64,000 bases of DNA from NCBI RefSeq assembly GCF_037414475.1, contig NZ_CP147913.1, positions 4,710,001 to 4,774,000 on the forward strand. Reading direction: 5' to 3'. The DNA comes from Myxococcus stipitatus. Lineage in GTDB: Bacteria; Myxococcota; Myxococcia; Myxococcales; Myxococcaceae. Within the stretch, counting starts at the first letter, position 1; each line of letters starts with the position of its first letter. This document shows positions 38,569 to 48,342 of this stretch, piece after piece. A program made the position numbers and the translations under genes. Under the pieces are notes generated by a model. It was not told the DNA's origin. It did no database searches and was given only the letters and a program-made list of their open reading frames with translations.

Positions 38569-39660
38569 ATGAGCAGCGACGTGGCTGGAGCGAAGGACGG
38601 AGTGGTGGTTCTCGATTACGCGAAGCTGATGGACGGGGCGGACCTGTCCGCCGACATCGAGCGCGCGTATGGCTATGACGGCATCGGACTGCTGGTCGTG
38701 CGAGGCATCCCCGGGCTGGTGGAGCTTCGGCAGGGGCTCCTGCCGCTGGGCTTCCGGTTCGCCGCGCTGCCCAACGAGGTGAAGGACCGCTACGTCCACG
38801 CTCGCAGCAGCTATTCGTTTGGGTGGAGCCACGGCAAGGAAGTGCTGAAGCCGGGCCAGTTCGACGAGTTCAAGGGCTCCTATTACAACAATCCCCAGTA
38901 CGACTCGCCCCAGGTGGATGCGGCGCTGGTGGAGAAGTATCCGGAGAACTACCTGCCCAACGTGTGGCCGGACGCGGACTTCCCAGCGCTGCGCCCGGCC
39001 TTCCAGTCCCTGGGGCGGAAGATGGTGGAGGTGGGGTTGCTGGTGGCGTCGCAGTGCGACCGGTACGTGAAGTCGCGGCTGGGCGACAGGCTCTCGCCGG
39101 ATGCCCAGTTGGAGCGGACCATCCGCGAGTCGCGCGCGTGCAAGGCCCGGCTGCTCTACTACTTCGCCATCAACGAGGACTCGACGCCGCGCACGCGCGA
39201 TTCGTGGTGTGGCTGGCACAGCGACCATGGCTCGCTGACGGCGCTGTGCCCGGCGATGTACTTCGACGCGGAGCCGGGAGCGGCGGAGCCGGGGCGGCAG
39301 GACATCCCGGTGCCGGACCCGGAGGCGGGGCTCTACGTGCGCACGCGCGGCGGCGAGGAGCGTAAGGTCGTCGTCCCGAAGGACTGTCTGGCGTTCCAGA
39401 TTGGCGAGAGCGCGCAAATCGTGACGGGGGGCCTGCTGCGGTCGACGCCTCACGCGGTGCAGGCGCTGGCGCACCCGGCGAGCCGCAACATCTCGCGCTC
39501 CACCTTCGCGGTCTTCATGCAGCCCGACAACGAGGAGCACCTGCGTCCCCCCGAGGGCACGAACCCCGAGGAGCTGCGTGTGGGCGCGTTCCAGCCGGGG
39601 ATGACGTTTGGCGACTTCGCGCGTGCGACGTTCGCGAAGTTCTACAATCCCTACGCGTGA
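38569..39660 (+). CDS. 2-oxoglutarate/Fe(II)-dependent dioxygenase (isopenicillin-N-synthase-like)
   Basis: The 363-aa product resembles the isopenicillin N synthase/2OG oxygenase superfamily. Iron ligands are the His and Asp in WHSDHGSLT and a distal His in STPHAVQAL; the co-substrate Arg is in NISRSTFAVFMQP. The N-terminal DIOX_N-like half contains LLVVRGIPGL and YSFGWSHGKE. The start at 38569 follows GAGACGAGG; a longer frame upstream has no conserved sequence. It stands alone, divergent from the lipase across 285 bp with no other gene. The substrate is unknown. Confidence 0.88.
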   Translation: MSSDVAGAKDGVVVLDYAKLMDGADLSADIERAYGYDGIGLLVVRGIPGLVELRQGLLPLGFRFAALPNEVKDRYVHARSSYSFGWSHGKEVLKPGQFDEFKGSYYNNPQYDSPQVDAALVEKYPENYLPNVWPDADFPALRPAFQSLGRKMVEVGLLVASQCDRYVKSRLGDRLSPDAQLERTIRESRACKARLLYYFAINEDSTPRTRDSWCGWHSDHGSLTALCPAMYFDAEPGAAEPGRQDIPVPDPEAGLYVRTRGGEERKVVVPKDCLAFQIGESAQIVTGGLLRSTPHAVQALAHPASRNISRSTFAVFMQPDNEEHLRPPEGTNPEELRVGAFQPGMTFGDFARATFAKFYNPYA

Positions 39661-39792
39661 CGTGAGTCAGTCGCGAGATGCCTGTCGAAAGACAAGCATC
39701 TCGTGCTCCGGTGGAGGCGGGTGGTTCTCGGACTTGCCTTCACCGGTGGATGGAGTGAGCGTTCGGGCTCATCACGGTGTCGGAGCGCGCGA

Positions 39793-41157
39793 ATGACTCT
39801 CGGGGCCTGGCGTTCATGGAGGATGTGTTCGACGGCCCTGTTGCTCTGGGGCCTGATGTCCGCGCGCGCGAGCCACGCCGCGGAGCCCTCGCCGCTGGCG
39901 GTTCGCGCGGCGCGGCTGTTCGATGGCCGGAGCGCGAAGCCGCTGACGGACGCTGTGGTGCTGGTCCAGGGCAACCGCATCCAGGCGGTGGGCTCGGGGC
40001 TGTCCATTCCGAAGGGCGCGCGTGTCCTCGACCTGGGGGATGTCACGTTGCTGCCGGGGCTCATCGACACCCATTCGCACCTGCTCACGAACCTCGATGC
40101 GGGGAAGGGGGGCGAGGCGTTGAGCCTGGAGCTCTACGTGGCTCGGAGGAGCACGGCGGAGCGGGCGCTGCTGGGGGCGAAGCTGGGGCGCGAGGTGTTG
40201 GAGTCGGGCATCACCACGGTGCGGGACCTGGGCAACTCCGGCGTGAATGGGGATGTGGCGCTGCGCGATGCCATCCAACGCGGCTGGGTGGTGGGGCCTC
40301 GCATCTCCGCGTGCACTCGAGCGCTGGCGCCTCACGGAGGCCAGTTCGGGAGGATGCAGGGGCAGGCGCAGGGGCTCATCGAGCAGGAGTACGTCACGGT
40401 GTCCGGGGTGGAGGAGGCTCGGCGCGCCGTGCGGCAGGCCGTGTATGACGGGGCGGACTGCATCAAGGTCATCGCGGACAACGGCCACAACGTCTTCTCC
40501 GTGGAGGAGCTGAAGGTCATCGTCGAGGAGGCCCACCGGAGGAATCGCCCGGTGGCCGCGCACACGACCCAGGACGAGAGCATTCGCGCGGCCGTGGAGG
40601 CGGGGGTGGACTCCATCGAACATGCGTACTCGCTGCCCGATGAGGTGCTGGCGCCGATGGCGCGCAAGCGCATCTTCCTGGTGCCCACCGATGGCCCGCT
40701 GGAGGAGTGCGAGGCGTTCGGCGCGGACGCTCGCGATGAAGAGACACGGCTCGCGATGAAGGCGCGGTGTCAGAGGTTCGTGACGAAGGGACACGAGCGT
40801 CTCCGCCGGGCGGTGGCGGCGGGCGTGCGGGTGGCGGCGGGCTCGGATGTCTACGTCGAGATGCCCGGCCGGACACGAGGCGAGGCCACGATTCGTTATC
40901 TCAGTGCGTATGCCGAGGCGGGCCTGTCCCCCGTGGAGGTCCTGCGCGCGGCCACGGCGAACGCGGCGGAGTTGCTTCGCATGCAGGACCGGATTGGCGC
41001 GCTTGAAGCGGGGAAGCTCGCGGACCTGGTGGCCGTTAAAGGCAATCCCCTGAAGGACATCGCGGCGCTGCGGCAGGTGCGCTTCGTGATGAAGGAGGGC
41101 CAGGTGGTGGTGGATGCACGGGACGCGGAAGGACGGGCCCAAGCGCCAGCGCCCTGA
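39793..41157 (+). CDS. secreted amidohydrolase (imidazolonepropionase/prolidase-like)
   Basis: The 454-aa product has a signal peptide (SWRMCSTALLLWGLMSARAS) and the amidohydrolase metal site: LPGLIDTHSHLL (HxH), the Lys in DCIKVIADNG, His in VAAHTTQDES and SIEHAYSLPD, and the Asp in VAAGSDVYVE. This arrangement is that of exported Xaa-Pro/Arg dipeptidase-type amidohydrolases. GGAGCG precedes the start at 39793. It is followed 74 bp on by mltA. The substrate is probably a small peptide or amide but cannot be fixed. Confidence 0.92.
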   Translation: MTLGAWRSWRMCSTALLLWGLMSARASHAAEPSPLAVRAARLFDGRSAKPLTDAVVLVQGNRIQAVGSGLSIPKGARVLDLGDVTLLPGLIDTHSHLLTNLDAGKGGEALSLELYVARRSTAERALLGAKLGREVLESGITTVRDLGNSGVNGDVALRDAIQRGWVVGPRISACTRALAPHGGQFGRMQGQAQGLIEQEYVTVSGVEEARRAVRQAVYDGADCIKVIADNGHNVFSVEELKVIVEEAHRRNRPVAAHTTQDESIRAAVEAGVDSIEHAYSLPDEVLAPMARKRIFLVPTDGPLEECEAFGADARDEETRLAMKARCQRFVTKGHERLRRAVAAGVRVAAGSDVYVEMPGRTRGEATIRYLSAYAEAGLSPVEVLRAATANAAELLRMQDRIGALEAGKLADLVAVKGNPLKDIAALRQVRFVMKEGQVVVDARDAEGRAQAPAP

Positions 41158-41231
41158 GGAAGCACGGAGTGCCGCGGGGGCGTCGGGCGTGGAAGTGTCG
41201 CGCGTGCCGGGCCTGGAGTAGTTAGGAACCC

Positions 41232-42443
41232 ATGCGCCCTGGGTTCCTTCGACGCGTCTGGCTGGTGGGTCTTCTCCTCGTCGGTGTGTCCTGTGCGCGT
41301 GTTCCCCGGCCCGCGGTGACACGTCCCCAGGAGGCGCTGGTCTCGCTCCAGGACGACGCGAAGCTGGTGGATGACGGGAGCGTGGCGTCGCTGCGTGTGG
41401 CGCTCGGAGAGAGCCTCGTCTGGTTGCGGACGCGCCCGGTGGACCATCGCTTCGTCTATGGGCCTCGCGAGGTGACGGCGGGAGAGTTGGTGGCCGCGCT
41501 CGAGCGGCTGCGGGCTCGCCTCACCGATGACATGTCCTCGCAGGACGTGTCGAAGACGGTGCTGGAGGAGTTCGACCTGCTCGAGTCCGCTGGCGGCGAG
41601 GACGGCACCGTGCTCTTCACGGGCTACTACGAGCCCGTGCTCGAGGCGAGCATGGCTCGGACCGACACGTACTCCATCCCCGTGCTCTCCGCGCCCGATG
41701 ACCTCATCGAGGTTCCGCTGGAGCCCTTCGCGGAGCGCTTCGCTTCGGAGAAAGTCTTGGGCCGGCTCGAGGGCAAGCGGCTGGTGCCTTACTGGAACCG
41801 GTCGGCGATTCGCGGCGGCAAGTTGAGCCAGCGCAAGTTGGAGCTCGCGTGGGTGAGGGACCCGGTGGCGCTGTTCTTCATGGAGGTGCAGGGCAGCGGC
41901 ACGCTTCGGTTGGTGGACGGAAGCGAGCGGCGCGTGGGGTATGCCGCGTCGAACGGGCGCCCGTACCGCAGCATCGGCGCGTTGCTCATCCAGGAGGGCG
42001 CCATCCCGAAGGAGCAGATGTCCATGCAGGCGCTGCGAGCGTGGCTGGCGGCGAACCCGGAGCAGCGGGACCGGGTGCTCGACCACAACGAGTCCTATGT
42101 CTTCTTCCGCTTCCTGCCGGGCGCGGCCGTGGGCTCACTGGGCCGCGAGGTGACCCCGGGCCGCTCCATCGCCACGGACGCGCGACTGTTTCCCAAGGGA
42201 GGACTGGCCTTCATCCAGACGGACCATCCCGTGAAGATGGCGGATGGCTCCGTGCAGTGGAAGCCGCTGGCCCGCTTCATGTTCAACCAGGACACCGGAG
42301 GCGCCATCCGTGGCGCGGGCCGCGTGGATGTCTTCTGGGGACGTGGCCCCGAGGCCGAGCTCGCCGCCGGCATGATGAAGCAGAAGGGGCGGCTGTTCTT
42401 CCTCGTGCCCAAGCAGCGCGCCGCCGTCGTCGCGCCGCCGTGA
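41232..42443 (+). CDS. mltA: membrane-bound lytic murein transglycosylase A
   Basis: The 403-aa lipoprotein (lipobox VGVSC) cleaves the glycan chains of peptidoglycan to 1,6-anhydro products at the outer membrane. The MltA domain has VLFTGYYEPVLEASMART, RLVPYWNRSAIR and VALFFMEVQGSGTLRLVDG; the C-terminal 3D domain has FNQDTGGAIRGAGRVDVFWG with the catalytic Asp. The length matches the family. It converges on the unknown gene at 42456, only 12 bp away. Confidence 0.94.
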   Translation: MRPGFLRRVWLVGLLLVGVSCARVPRPAVTRPQEALVSLQDDAKLVDDGSVASLRVALGESLVWLRTRPVDHRFVYGPREVTAGELVAALERLRARLTDDMSSQDVSKTVLEEFDLLESAGGEDGTVLFTGYYEPVLEASMARTDTYSIPVLSAPDDLIEVPLEPFAERFASEKVLGRLEGKRLVPYWNRSAIRGGKLSQRKLELAWVRDPVALFFMEVQGSGTLRLVDGSERRVGYAASNGRPYRSIGALLIQEGAIPKEQMSMQALRAWLAANPEQRDRVLDHNESYVFFRFLPGAAVGSLGREVTPGRSIATDARLFPKGGLAFIQTDHPVKMADGSVQWKPLARFMFNQDTGGAIRGAGRVDVFWGRGPEAELAAGMMKQKGRLFFLVPKQRAAVVAPP

Positions 42444-42455
42444 CGCGCGTCGGGC

Positions 42456-43751
42456 TCAGCCCGGTGTCAGTGCGTGACTGGCGTCGGTGATGAGCGGCGG
42501 AGGCAGCTGCCAGAGCGCGGCGGGGTTCTGGTAGCCCAACTCGAAGGCGGTGAGGAGGGCGGGCCACCGGTCGGGAAACAGGGCCCAGTTGTACTCGGTG
42601 GGCTTCGACGTGAGCGGGTTGTGGTCCCTGTCTCTTTGCGTGGCCGCGTAGTCGGAGAAGTTCCACTGCACCGCGCCCAATCCCAGACGCAAGAGCGGGG
42701 TCATCGCCAGGGCGAGGTCGGGGCGTGAGACCTCCCCCGGCAGCGTCGATGGGGGCGTGAAGGCGGGTTGCACCGCATCCAGTTGCTCGCGCCAAGCGAA
42801 GCAGTTGTTCGCCACCCCGATGAGCGCATCCCTCGCGGCGGGACCGGGGCACTGACGAGCTTGCTCCAACAGCGCGAACGCCGTCACCACCAGGCTCACG
42901 CTGGACATGCCTGGAAAGAGGCGTCCGAAGTCGGACGGCGCGGGGCTCTCGTTCGCGTGGTCGAGCAGCACTCCCAACGCACGTCGGGCCTCCGCGGGCT
43001 TCGCGCCGGGAAGCGTGAATTCTTGGAGCACGCGCTCCGCGGTGACGGCGCTCGTGGTCGGTCTCCACGCGAGGTACTGCTCCGCCGCGTGGCCGATGTC
43101 GGTGAAGATGGCGATGTTGCCCGCGTTGAGCATCCGCTCCAGGGTGAGGGTGAGTGACTCCGCCTTCTCGAGGGGGAGGATTCCCGGCGCCTGGAAGAAG
43201 AGCCGCGCGAAGCGATGCGCGGTGGACACGAGCGTGCGCGGGTCTCCGAGCGGCTCCAGGTTCAACGCGCCCGCGAGCACACCCAGCGCGGTGGACGCTT
43301 CACGCGGAAGCCCTTGCTGGACCAACGCGCCGGAGAGCTTCTCCGCGCCCTGTCGCATGGCGCCGTGCAGCCCCACGCGGTCATACACCTGCGCCGCGCT
43401 GGAGAGCATCTCCCCTTGCGCCAGGTCGATGATGCGCCGGGCGATGGCCGCGCCGAGCATGCCCTTGCCCGCCTCGTGTGAGGCGTGGATGGCGAACGCG
43501 AACCAGCCCGGACGTGCGTGGCTGCCGTGCTCTGGATGGAAGTCCGGGTCCACCAACGCTTGCAGCGTCCGCGCGAAGCGGGTGTAGCCCTGGGTGATGA
43601 AGTGGTTCTGCTCGAGCGGCGTGCCGCGCGGCACGGTGCGTGGCACCTCGGCGGACACTCGAACGGCGTTTCGCTCGGCCGCGGGTGAGGGTGTCCGCGC
43701 GCCGACAGCCGCCGTGTCTTGAGTCGAGGAGGAAGAGTCCCGGCGCGACAT
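42456..43751 (-). CDS. hypothetical helical protein
   Basis: I do not recognise this 431-aa protein. The first 50 residues are Ser/Arg-rich and probably disordered; the rest is mostly alpha-helical with conserved-looking HFITQGYTRFARTLQALVDP, WFAFAIHASHEAGKGMLGAA and ending PPLITDASHALTPG. There is no signal peptide or membrane segment. The ATG at 43751 is chosen because CCCCGGAG directly precedes it; more than 50 codons upstream are open but low-complexity. No neighbour suggests a job. Confidence 0.75.
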   Translation of the reverse strand: MSRRDSSSSTQDTAAVGARTPSPAAERNAVRVSAEVPRTVPRGTPLEQNHFITQGYTRFARTLQALVDPDFHPEHGSHARPGWFAFAIHASHEAGKGMLGAAIARRIIDLAQGEMLSSAAQVYDRVGLHGAMRQGAEKLSGALVQQGLPREASTALGVLAGALNLEPLGDPRTLVSTAHRFARLFFQAPGILPLEKAESLTLTLERMLNAGNIAIFTDIGHAAEQYLAWRPTTSAVTAERVLQEFTLPGAKPAEARRALGVLLDHANESPAPSDFGRLFPGMSSVSLVVTAFALLEQARQCPGPAARDALIGVANNCFAWREQLDAVQPAFTPPSTLPGEVSRPDLALAMTPLLRLGLGAVQWNFSDYAATQRDRDHNPLTSKPTEYNWALFPDRWPALLTAFELGYQNPAALWQLPPPLITDASHALTPG

Positions 43752-43947
43752 CTCCGGGGGCACATTCCGTGGCGGTTTCGTGGCGATGGGCGGACTCCCG
43801 AAGCAGGCGACACCCGGCCTATCACTGGATTCCCCGCAACGGAATGAAGTGCATGGGGCTGACCCCAAGGGCGCTCGTCCGCTGCTTCGCCGGTTGTCCA
43901 TGAGCGGGCAGGCCCCACCTTTGTGGCGGAAGGGGGCCGTGACTCAC

Positions 43948-44664
43948 ATGGTCGGGAAGCTTGCCTGGATGGCGCTCGTGGTCGCGGGGCTCTCGGTGAT
44001 GTTGTGCGCCGGAGGGTGCTCGGCGAAGGCTCAATCCGAAGCCGCGCCGGCCGCATCGTCAAAGTCCACCGCGCCACAATCCGCGCCGGCGCAGCCGACC
44101 CCGGCGGAGATGTCCGAGCTCTGGAACAGCATGTCGAGCTTGCGCGCCGAGGTGCTCCAGCTCCGCAAGGAGGTCGCGAGCCTTCGTGCCCAGGTGAAGG
44201 CGCCACCTCCGGCGACGGGCGGCGCGGGTGCGCAAGCCACCCCGCGGCAAGGGACCGGTGGCGCGGGTGCTCCCTCCACTTCGTCACCAGGGACGGGGAA
44301 CGCGGGGGCACAAGCCACTTCGCCCCAAGGAACGAGCAGCGCGAGTGCTCCGGACGCGGGGACGGGGGGCGCGGGGGCACAAGCGTCCTCGACCACGGAC
44401 TCCTCGGGGCGAGCGCGGGTGACGGCCACGTATCGCGGCACGGTGCATTCGGTGATACCGCCCGAGGTCGTCATCGCCCAGGAGGACGGTTCACCGCTGA
44501 CGCTGGAGGTGAGCCCTCGGACGCTCGTGGTGGGGACCTCGGGGGAGCGCCTGGACGTGCGCGACCTGGGCCCGGGAGACCATGTCCGCGCGGTGGTGGA
44601 CATGGTGGGGAAACACGAGACGGTGGAGATTTCGGTGCTTCGCAAGGAGGACGCCTCGGAGTGA
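43948..44664 (+). CDS. lipoprotein with coiled coil and Gly/Ala repeats
   Basis: The 238-aa product is a lipoprotein (LSVMLCAGGC) with a short coiled coil (LWNSMSSLRAEVLQLRKEVA), a linker containing repeated GTGGAGAQA-like units, and a C-terminal small beta domain (RVTATYRGTVHSVIPPEVVI, then DLGPGDHVRAVVDMVGKHE) that resembles an OB-like fold. I do not recognise the family. The start could also be a GTG three codons earlier. The next small gene follows 68 bp on with its own ribosome-binding site. Confidence 0.72.
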   Translation: MVGKLAWMALVVAGLSVMLCAGGCSAKAQSEAAPAASSKSTAPQSAPAQPTPAEMSELWNSMSSLRAEVLQLRKEVASLRAQVKAPPPATGGAGAQATPRQGTGGAGAPSTSSPGTGNAGAQATSPQGTSSASAPDAGTGGAGAQASSTTDSSGRARVTATYRGTVHSVIPPEVVIAQEDGSPLTLEVSPRTLVVGTSGERLDVRDLGPGDHVRAVVDMVGKHETVEISVLRKEDASE

Positions 44665-44732
44665 GCGGCGGGCTGGCCGCGTCAGCCCCTCGCGTTCAGG
44701 CTCGTCGTCGCTCGCCGAAGGAGGTTCCCGTC

Positions 44733-44954
44733 ATGACGGCCTTTGATCGATACCGCGCTTTGTTGCGCAAGCTGTTGAATGTTCGCGCGCGATATCCCCA
44801 GGGCGGTTCGCCCGAGGAAGACGCCGTGTTGGATGACCTGGATGAGGTCTGGTCGGAGATGAGCGAAGGCGAGCGTGCCGCCGTATCCTCCGAGCGGGCG
44901 CGGACCCTGGGGCTCTCGGAGCCGCAGGACTCCGCGTCCCCGCCTCCAGGTTGA
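44733..44954 (+). CDS. small conserved-looking protein
   Basis: The 73-aa product is acidic and helical (FDRYRALLRKLLNVRARYPQ, then DAVLDDLDEVWSEMSEGERA) with no signal peptide. A strong site (GAAGGAGG) lies about nine bases upstream, and the composition looks coding. It is convergent with the phosphatidyltransferase gene, five bases away. Function is unknown. Confidence 0.75.
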   Translation: MTAFDRYRALLRKLLNVRARYPQGGSPEEDAVLDDLDEVWSEMSEGERAAVSSERARTLGLSEPQDSASPPPG

Positions 44955-44959
44955 AGCAG

Positions 44960-45586
44960 TCACTTCCGGGCCGAGGGCATGGGTGTACCACGTGCCCCGG
45001 TCGTCCCCGTGGGCCGTGAGACACTCCGGCCCTTGGGGCGAGCCCGAAGCACCGCGCGCGAGTAGTCCACCACCGACGCGAGCGACAGCACCGCGATGAG
45101 CGCGACGAGCGGGCGCACCGCGGGGGGGAACAAGAGCACACACAGCAGGGCCACCAACTGCAGCGTGGTGACGACCTTGCCGAGCATCCGGGCCTTGAGC
45201 TCCACCCGCCGCAGCCGAGGCACCAGCCGGGTGACGATGAATCCCACGGCGGTGCCGATATCCCGCACCAGCAACAGCAGCAGCTCCGGCAGGGTGATGA
45301 GTCCGTCGAGGTAGCAGACGAGGATGGCAGTCACCATGAAGGCGCGGTCGGCCACCGGGTCGATGAGGGCGCCCAGCCGTGTGGCCAGGCCCTTGTGCCG
45401 CGCGAGCCACCCGTCGAGGAAGTCGGAGAGCGCCGCCAGGATGACGAGCGCCGCGCGCACCTTCGCGTCGGGAATGACGATGAAGGCCACCGCCATGGGC
45501 AGGCGGGACAGGGACAGGGCATTGAGCAGCACGAGGCTCGCCTGGCGGCGCATCTTGCCCCAAAGGTAGTGCTCGGCCGTGGTCAC
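44960..45586 (-). CDS. CDP-alcohol phosphatidyltransferase
   Basis: The product, about 208 aa, is an integral inner-membrane enzyme that transfers a phosphatidyl group from CDP-diacylglycerol to an alcohol. The family signature DG-x2-AR-x8-G-x3-D-x3-D is complete within DGWLARHKGLATRLGALI and the following DPVAD. About five membrane segments follow. It may make phosphatidylglycerophosphate, but the acceptor is not fixed by sequence. The GTG at 45586 (near a GCAGG site) is used; an ATG at 45553 would give 197 aa and is equally usual for the family. Confidence 0.9.
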   Translation of the reverse strand: MTTAEHYLWGKMRRQASLVLLNALSLSRLPMAVAFIVIPDAKVRAALVILAALSDFLDGWLARHKGLATRLGALIDPVADRAFMVTAILVCYLDGLITLPELLLLLVRDIGTAVGFIVTRLVPRLRRVELKARMLGKVVTTLQLVALLCVLLFPPAVRPLVALIAVLSLASVVDYSRAVLRARPKGRSVSRPTGTTGARGTPMPSARK

Positions 45587-45760
45587 GCACCTGCCGCGAA
45601 GGGCGAACCCCCTCGACGCGCGCGTTCCCCAGGGCGGGCAGGCTTCCTCGTGAGGAGGGCGGCCCAGGAAACGAAGCTGCGCGGGAACCTCGGGCGGGCG
45701 AGAATCCTCCCATTCAGGGCGCCGCCCTCCTTCGCCGCCTCCTGACTGGAGCCCCATCCC

Positions 45761-46735
45761 ATGACCGCGCCCGAACGCCTGCTCCTCCCGTCCTCACTCA
45801 CGCGATGGTCCACCCGCGCCGCGCTGATGGTGCTGTTGTGTCCAGGACTCGCGAGCGCGGGCACGGCGAGCCTGCAGGTCCCTGGCGCGGCGCGCGCGGC
45901 CGTGGAGTCCGCGGCCCCCGCATCATCGGAGACCACGCAGCTCCGTGCCCCCACGCGCGACGAGCTGACGCGCTACGCCTGGTTGGCGAAGGACGCGAAG
46001 GTGCGTCCACTGGAGCTCTCCATCCCCGCGCCGGAGGGCTACACGCGCGTGGCGGTGGAGCCGGGCTCGTTCGCCGAGTGGCTGCGCGGTCTGCCCTTGC
46101 GCGCGGCGGGCACGCCCGTGCTGCACTTCCGCGGCGGCCAGGTGTTGCCCGGTGACGATGCGCGGCTGGCGGCGGTGGCGGAGCTGGACATCGGCACGGC
46201 CAACCTCCAGCAGTGCGCGGACTCCGTCATCCGCCTGCATGCGGAGTGGCTGTGGTCGCGCCAGCAGCGCGAGCAGATTGCCTATCGCTTCACGAGTGGC
46301 CACCTGGCGTCCTGGCCGAACTACGCGGCGGGAGACCGCGCGCGCATCTCCGGCGCGAAGGTGACGTGGGTGCGGAGCGCGGCGGCGGACAGCTCCAGGG
46401 CCGCGTTCCGTTCCTATCTGGATTTGGTCTTCACCTACGCGGGCACCCTGTCGCTGGCGACCGCCAAGGGCCGTCCCACGCGAGAGGACCTGCGTGCGGG
46501 AGACTTCTTCGTGCTGGGCGGAAGCCCGGGGCACGCGGTGCTGGTGCTGGACGTGGCCGCCGACGCGGGGGGCCGCCGCGTGGCGCTCTTGGGGCAGGGC
46601 TTCATGCCCGCCCAGGACTTCCATGTCCTGTCCCCGGGAGGAGCGCTGGGGCCTTGGTTCCCGCTCGAGGGCGACGCGGTGGCCACGCCTTTCTGGAAGC
46701 CCTTCCCATGGACGTCGTCGCGGCGCTTCCCGTGA
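45761..46735 (+). CDS. secreted DUF4846 family protein
   Basis: The 324-aa product has a signal peptide (TRAALMVLLCPGLASAG) and matches DUF4846: QCADSVIRLHAEWLWSRQQR, YRFTSGHLASWPNYAAGDRA, LVFTYAGTLSLATAKG, GDFFVLGGSPGHAVLVLDVA and LGQGFMPAQDFHVL. The conserved Cys and the GHAV His make an NlpC/P60-like cysteine hydrolase fold plausible, but the family is officially of unknown function. It is divergent from the phosphatidyltransferase and its stop abuts the stop of the desaturase gene. Confidence 0.9.
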   Translation: MTAPERLLLPSSLTRWSTRAALMVLLCPGLASAGTASLQVPGAARAAVESAAPASSETTQLRAPTRDELTRYAWLAKDAKVRPLELSIPAPEGYTRVAVEPGSFAEWLRGLPLRAAGTPVLHFRGGQVLPGDDARLAAVAELDIGTANLQQCADSVIRLHAEWLWSRQQREQIAYRFTSGHLASWPNYAAGDRARISGAKVTWVRSAAADSSRAAFRSYLDLVFTYAGTLSLATAKGRPTREDLRAGDFFVLGGSPGHAVLVLDVAADAGGRRVALLGQGFMPAQDFHVLSPGGALGPWFPLEGDAVATPFWKPFPWTSSRRFP

Positions 46736-47797
46736 CTATGAATGCAGGGGCAGCTGGACGCGCTGAGGCTGGGGCGCGGCGGCGGCGGGCAGGGCTTCAG
46801 CGGCGGCCTCGGGCTTGCGCGTGAGGTAGTTGATGAGGCTGTTGCTCTTGCCCAGGTACGTGTCGAAGCGGTTCACCCCGTCCTCGAGCAGGCCCGCCTT
46901 GTCGAGCTCCTCATGCATGACGGGCAGGTTGTAGAAGGGCACGGACGGGAAGGCGTGGTGCGTGAGGTGGTAGTTGCAGTTGAGGGGCGCCACGAAGAAG
47001 TTCTCCAGGAAGGTGCCCTTCACGTCGCGCGTCTCGCGCGTCTCGTCGCCCTTCGGCTCGATGTCGATGGGGTGCTCGCCCAGCGCACGCATCCGGAAGA
47101 AGGCCATCATCATCGTCGTCGTGGGCAGCACCCACAACAGCAGCCAGTGCAGCCACGCGCCCGTCGTCACCAGCACGGAGAGCAACGCGACGACATAGAG
47201 CGCGTAACGCAGGTGCTCACCCAGGGAAATCTTCGGCTGCGCGCCGCCCAGCAGCCGGCCCCAGTACGTCCAGGGCAGCACCACCTTCAGGTGGTTGGGC
47301 GTGTAGATGCCCAGCGCGTCGCCCATGAACACCGCCGCGGCCCGCAGGGGCGTGCGCGGAAAGTGCCAGGACGTGTCCACCTGTTGATTGGCCCAGTACG
47401 GGTCCTTGTCCGTGTTGACGTAGCGGTGGTGCTCCATGTGCTGGTGCCGGTAGCCCGCCGTGGTCATGTTCAGCGGGAAGGCACACAGCATGTCGGCCAC
47501 CACATCGCCCACCTTGCGGTTCGACAGGAAGTGGTAGTGCGCGGCCTCGTGCATCAGCGCCAGCATCGCGTGCTGGCGCGTGGCGATGAGGACCGCGGCG
47601 ATGGGCCACACCCACCAGCGGTCAATCACCACCACCGCGGCGAAGGCCGCTCCGATGACCAGCCATTGAGTGGCCAGGGCCAACAGGGCCTTGAGATTGT
47701 TCACCTGGGACATGTCCCGGGTGAGCTTGGCGAGCGCTTGTCGGTCGACGCGTCGCGCTGTCTGCACATCCGCCTCGTCAACGACTTGGGCGTACAT
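46736..47797 (-). CDS. fatty acid desaturase family protein
   Basis: The 353-aa membrane enzyme belongs to the di-iron fatty acid desaturase superfamily. The three histidine boxes are HEAAHYHFLS, YRHQHMEHHRYVN and CNYHLTHHAFPSV. Hydrophobic segments lie between them (QWLVIGAAFAAVVVI, LLSVLVTTGAWLHWLLLW). Such enzymes add double bonds to membrane lipids or hydroxylate/desaturate carotenoid-like substrates. AAGGAG before the ATG at 47797 supports the start. It is a single-gene unit, with a long upstream region. Confidence 0.93.
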   Translation of the reverse strand: MYAQVVDEADVQTARRVDRQALAKLTRDMSQVNNLKALLALATQWLVIGAAFAAVVVIDRWWVWPIAAVLIATRQHAMLALMHEAAHYHFLSNRKVGDVVADMLCAFPLNMTTAGYRHQHMEHHRYVNTDKDPYWANQQVDTSWHFPRTPLRAAAVFMGDALGIYTPNHLKVVLPWTYWGRLLGGAQPKISLGEHLRYALYVVALLSVLVTTGAWLHWLLLWVLPTTTMMMAFFRMRALGEHPIDIEPKGDETRETRDVKGTFLENFFVAPLNCNYHLTHHAFPSVPFYNLPVMHEELDKAGLLEDGVNRFDTYLGKSNSLINYLTRKPEAAAEALPAAAAPQPQRVQLPLHS

Positions 47798-48342
47798 GAG
47801 GGGACTCCTTGGCTTTGCGAGCGAGCGGGGTATCCAGAGACTCTTTCGCGCAGAAGCGGCCAGTATGGGAAGAAAATTCTCTCGCTATCGTACGCACCCC
47901 TATCCCAAACAGCCAGCGGAAGTCCGCAGAAAACCAAGAAGGGTCGACAGAGGCGGTCGCGCCGCTAAATGAGTTTTGCTTGCGAGACAAGTTTAAATTG
48001 CGGGTCCGCCTGAACCCGGGCTCGCTGGAAGTCCTTGGAATGACAAGCAAAAGGTGTCGGATGCCCGCCGCGGGGCTTCTGCGCCTGATGGATGACAGGG
48101 AGGGTGGGCCCTGGCGATTCCGGTGCGGGCGAGCGCGCCCGTGCGGGCTTTTCGAGGCGGCGCTGACGCGGCCGGACGACGCAGGGAGGCTTGGGCGGAG
48201 GGCGCTGGAGGGCTCCGGCGGGCTTGGGGCCGCGCATCCGGAGCACTTCTCCGCGGTCACCTCGCGGGGGGCACTGTCGGGTGTTGAACCGGGTGCGGCG
48301 GGGCCCTCGAGGGGCCTCCGCGAGCAGTCCGCACGAGGGGCT
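47798..48342. other. intergenic region upstream of desaturase
   Basis: This 545-bp stretch has no gene I can support. The part from about 47865 to 48060 is less GC-rich than the surroundings and should include the desaturase promoter. TTTTGCTTG (47974-47982) and CAAGCAAAA (48044-48052) are perfect inverted copies 61 bp apart, perhaps a regulator site or chance. The rest is Arg/Pro-coding noise in all frames. Confidence 0.55.

Noticed and set aside
47778..48260. A 160-aa minus-strand frame upstream of the desaturase
   Set aside because: The sequence is Ser/Arg/Pro noise, overlaps the desaturase start and has no ribosome-binding site.
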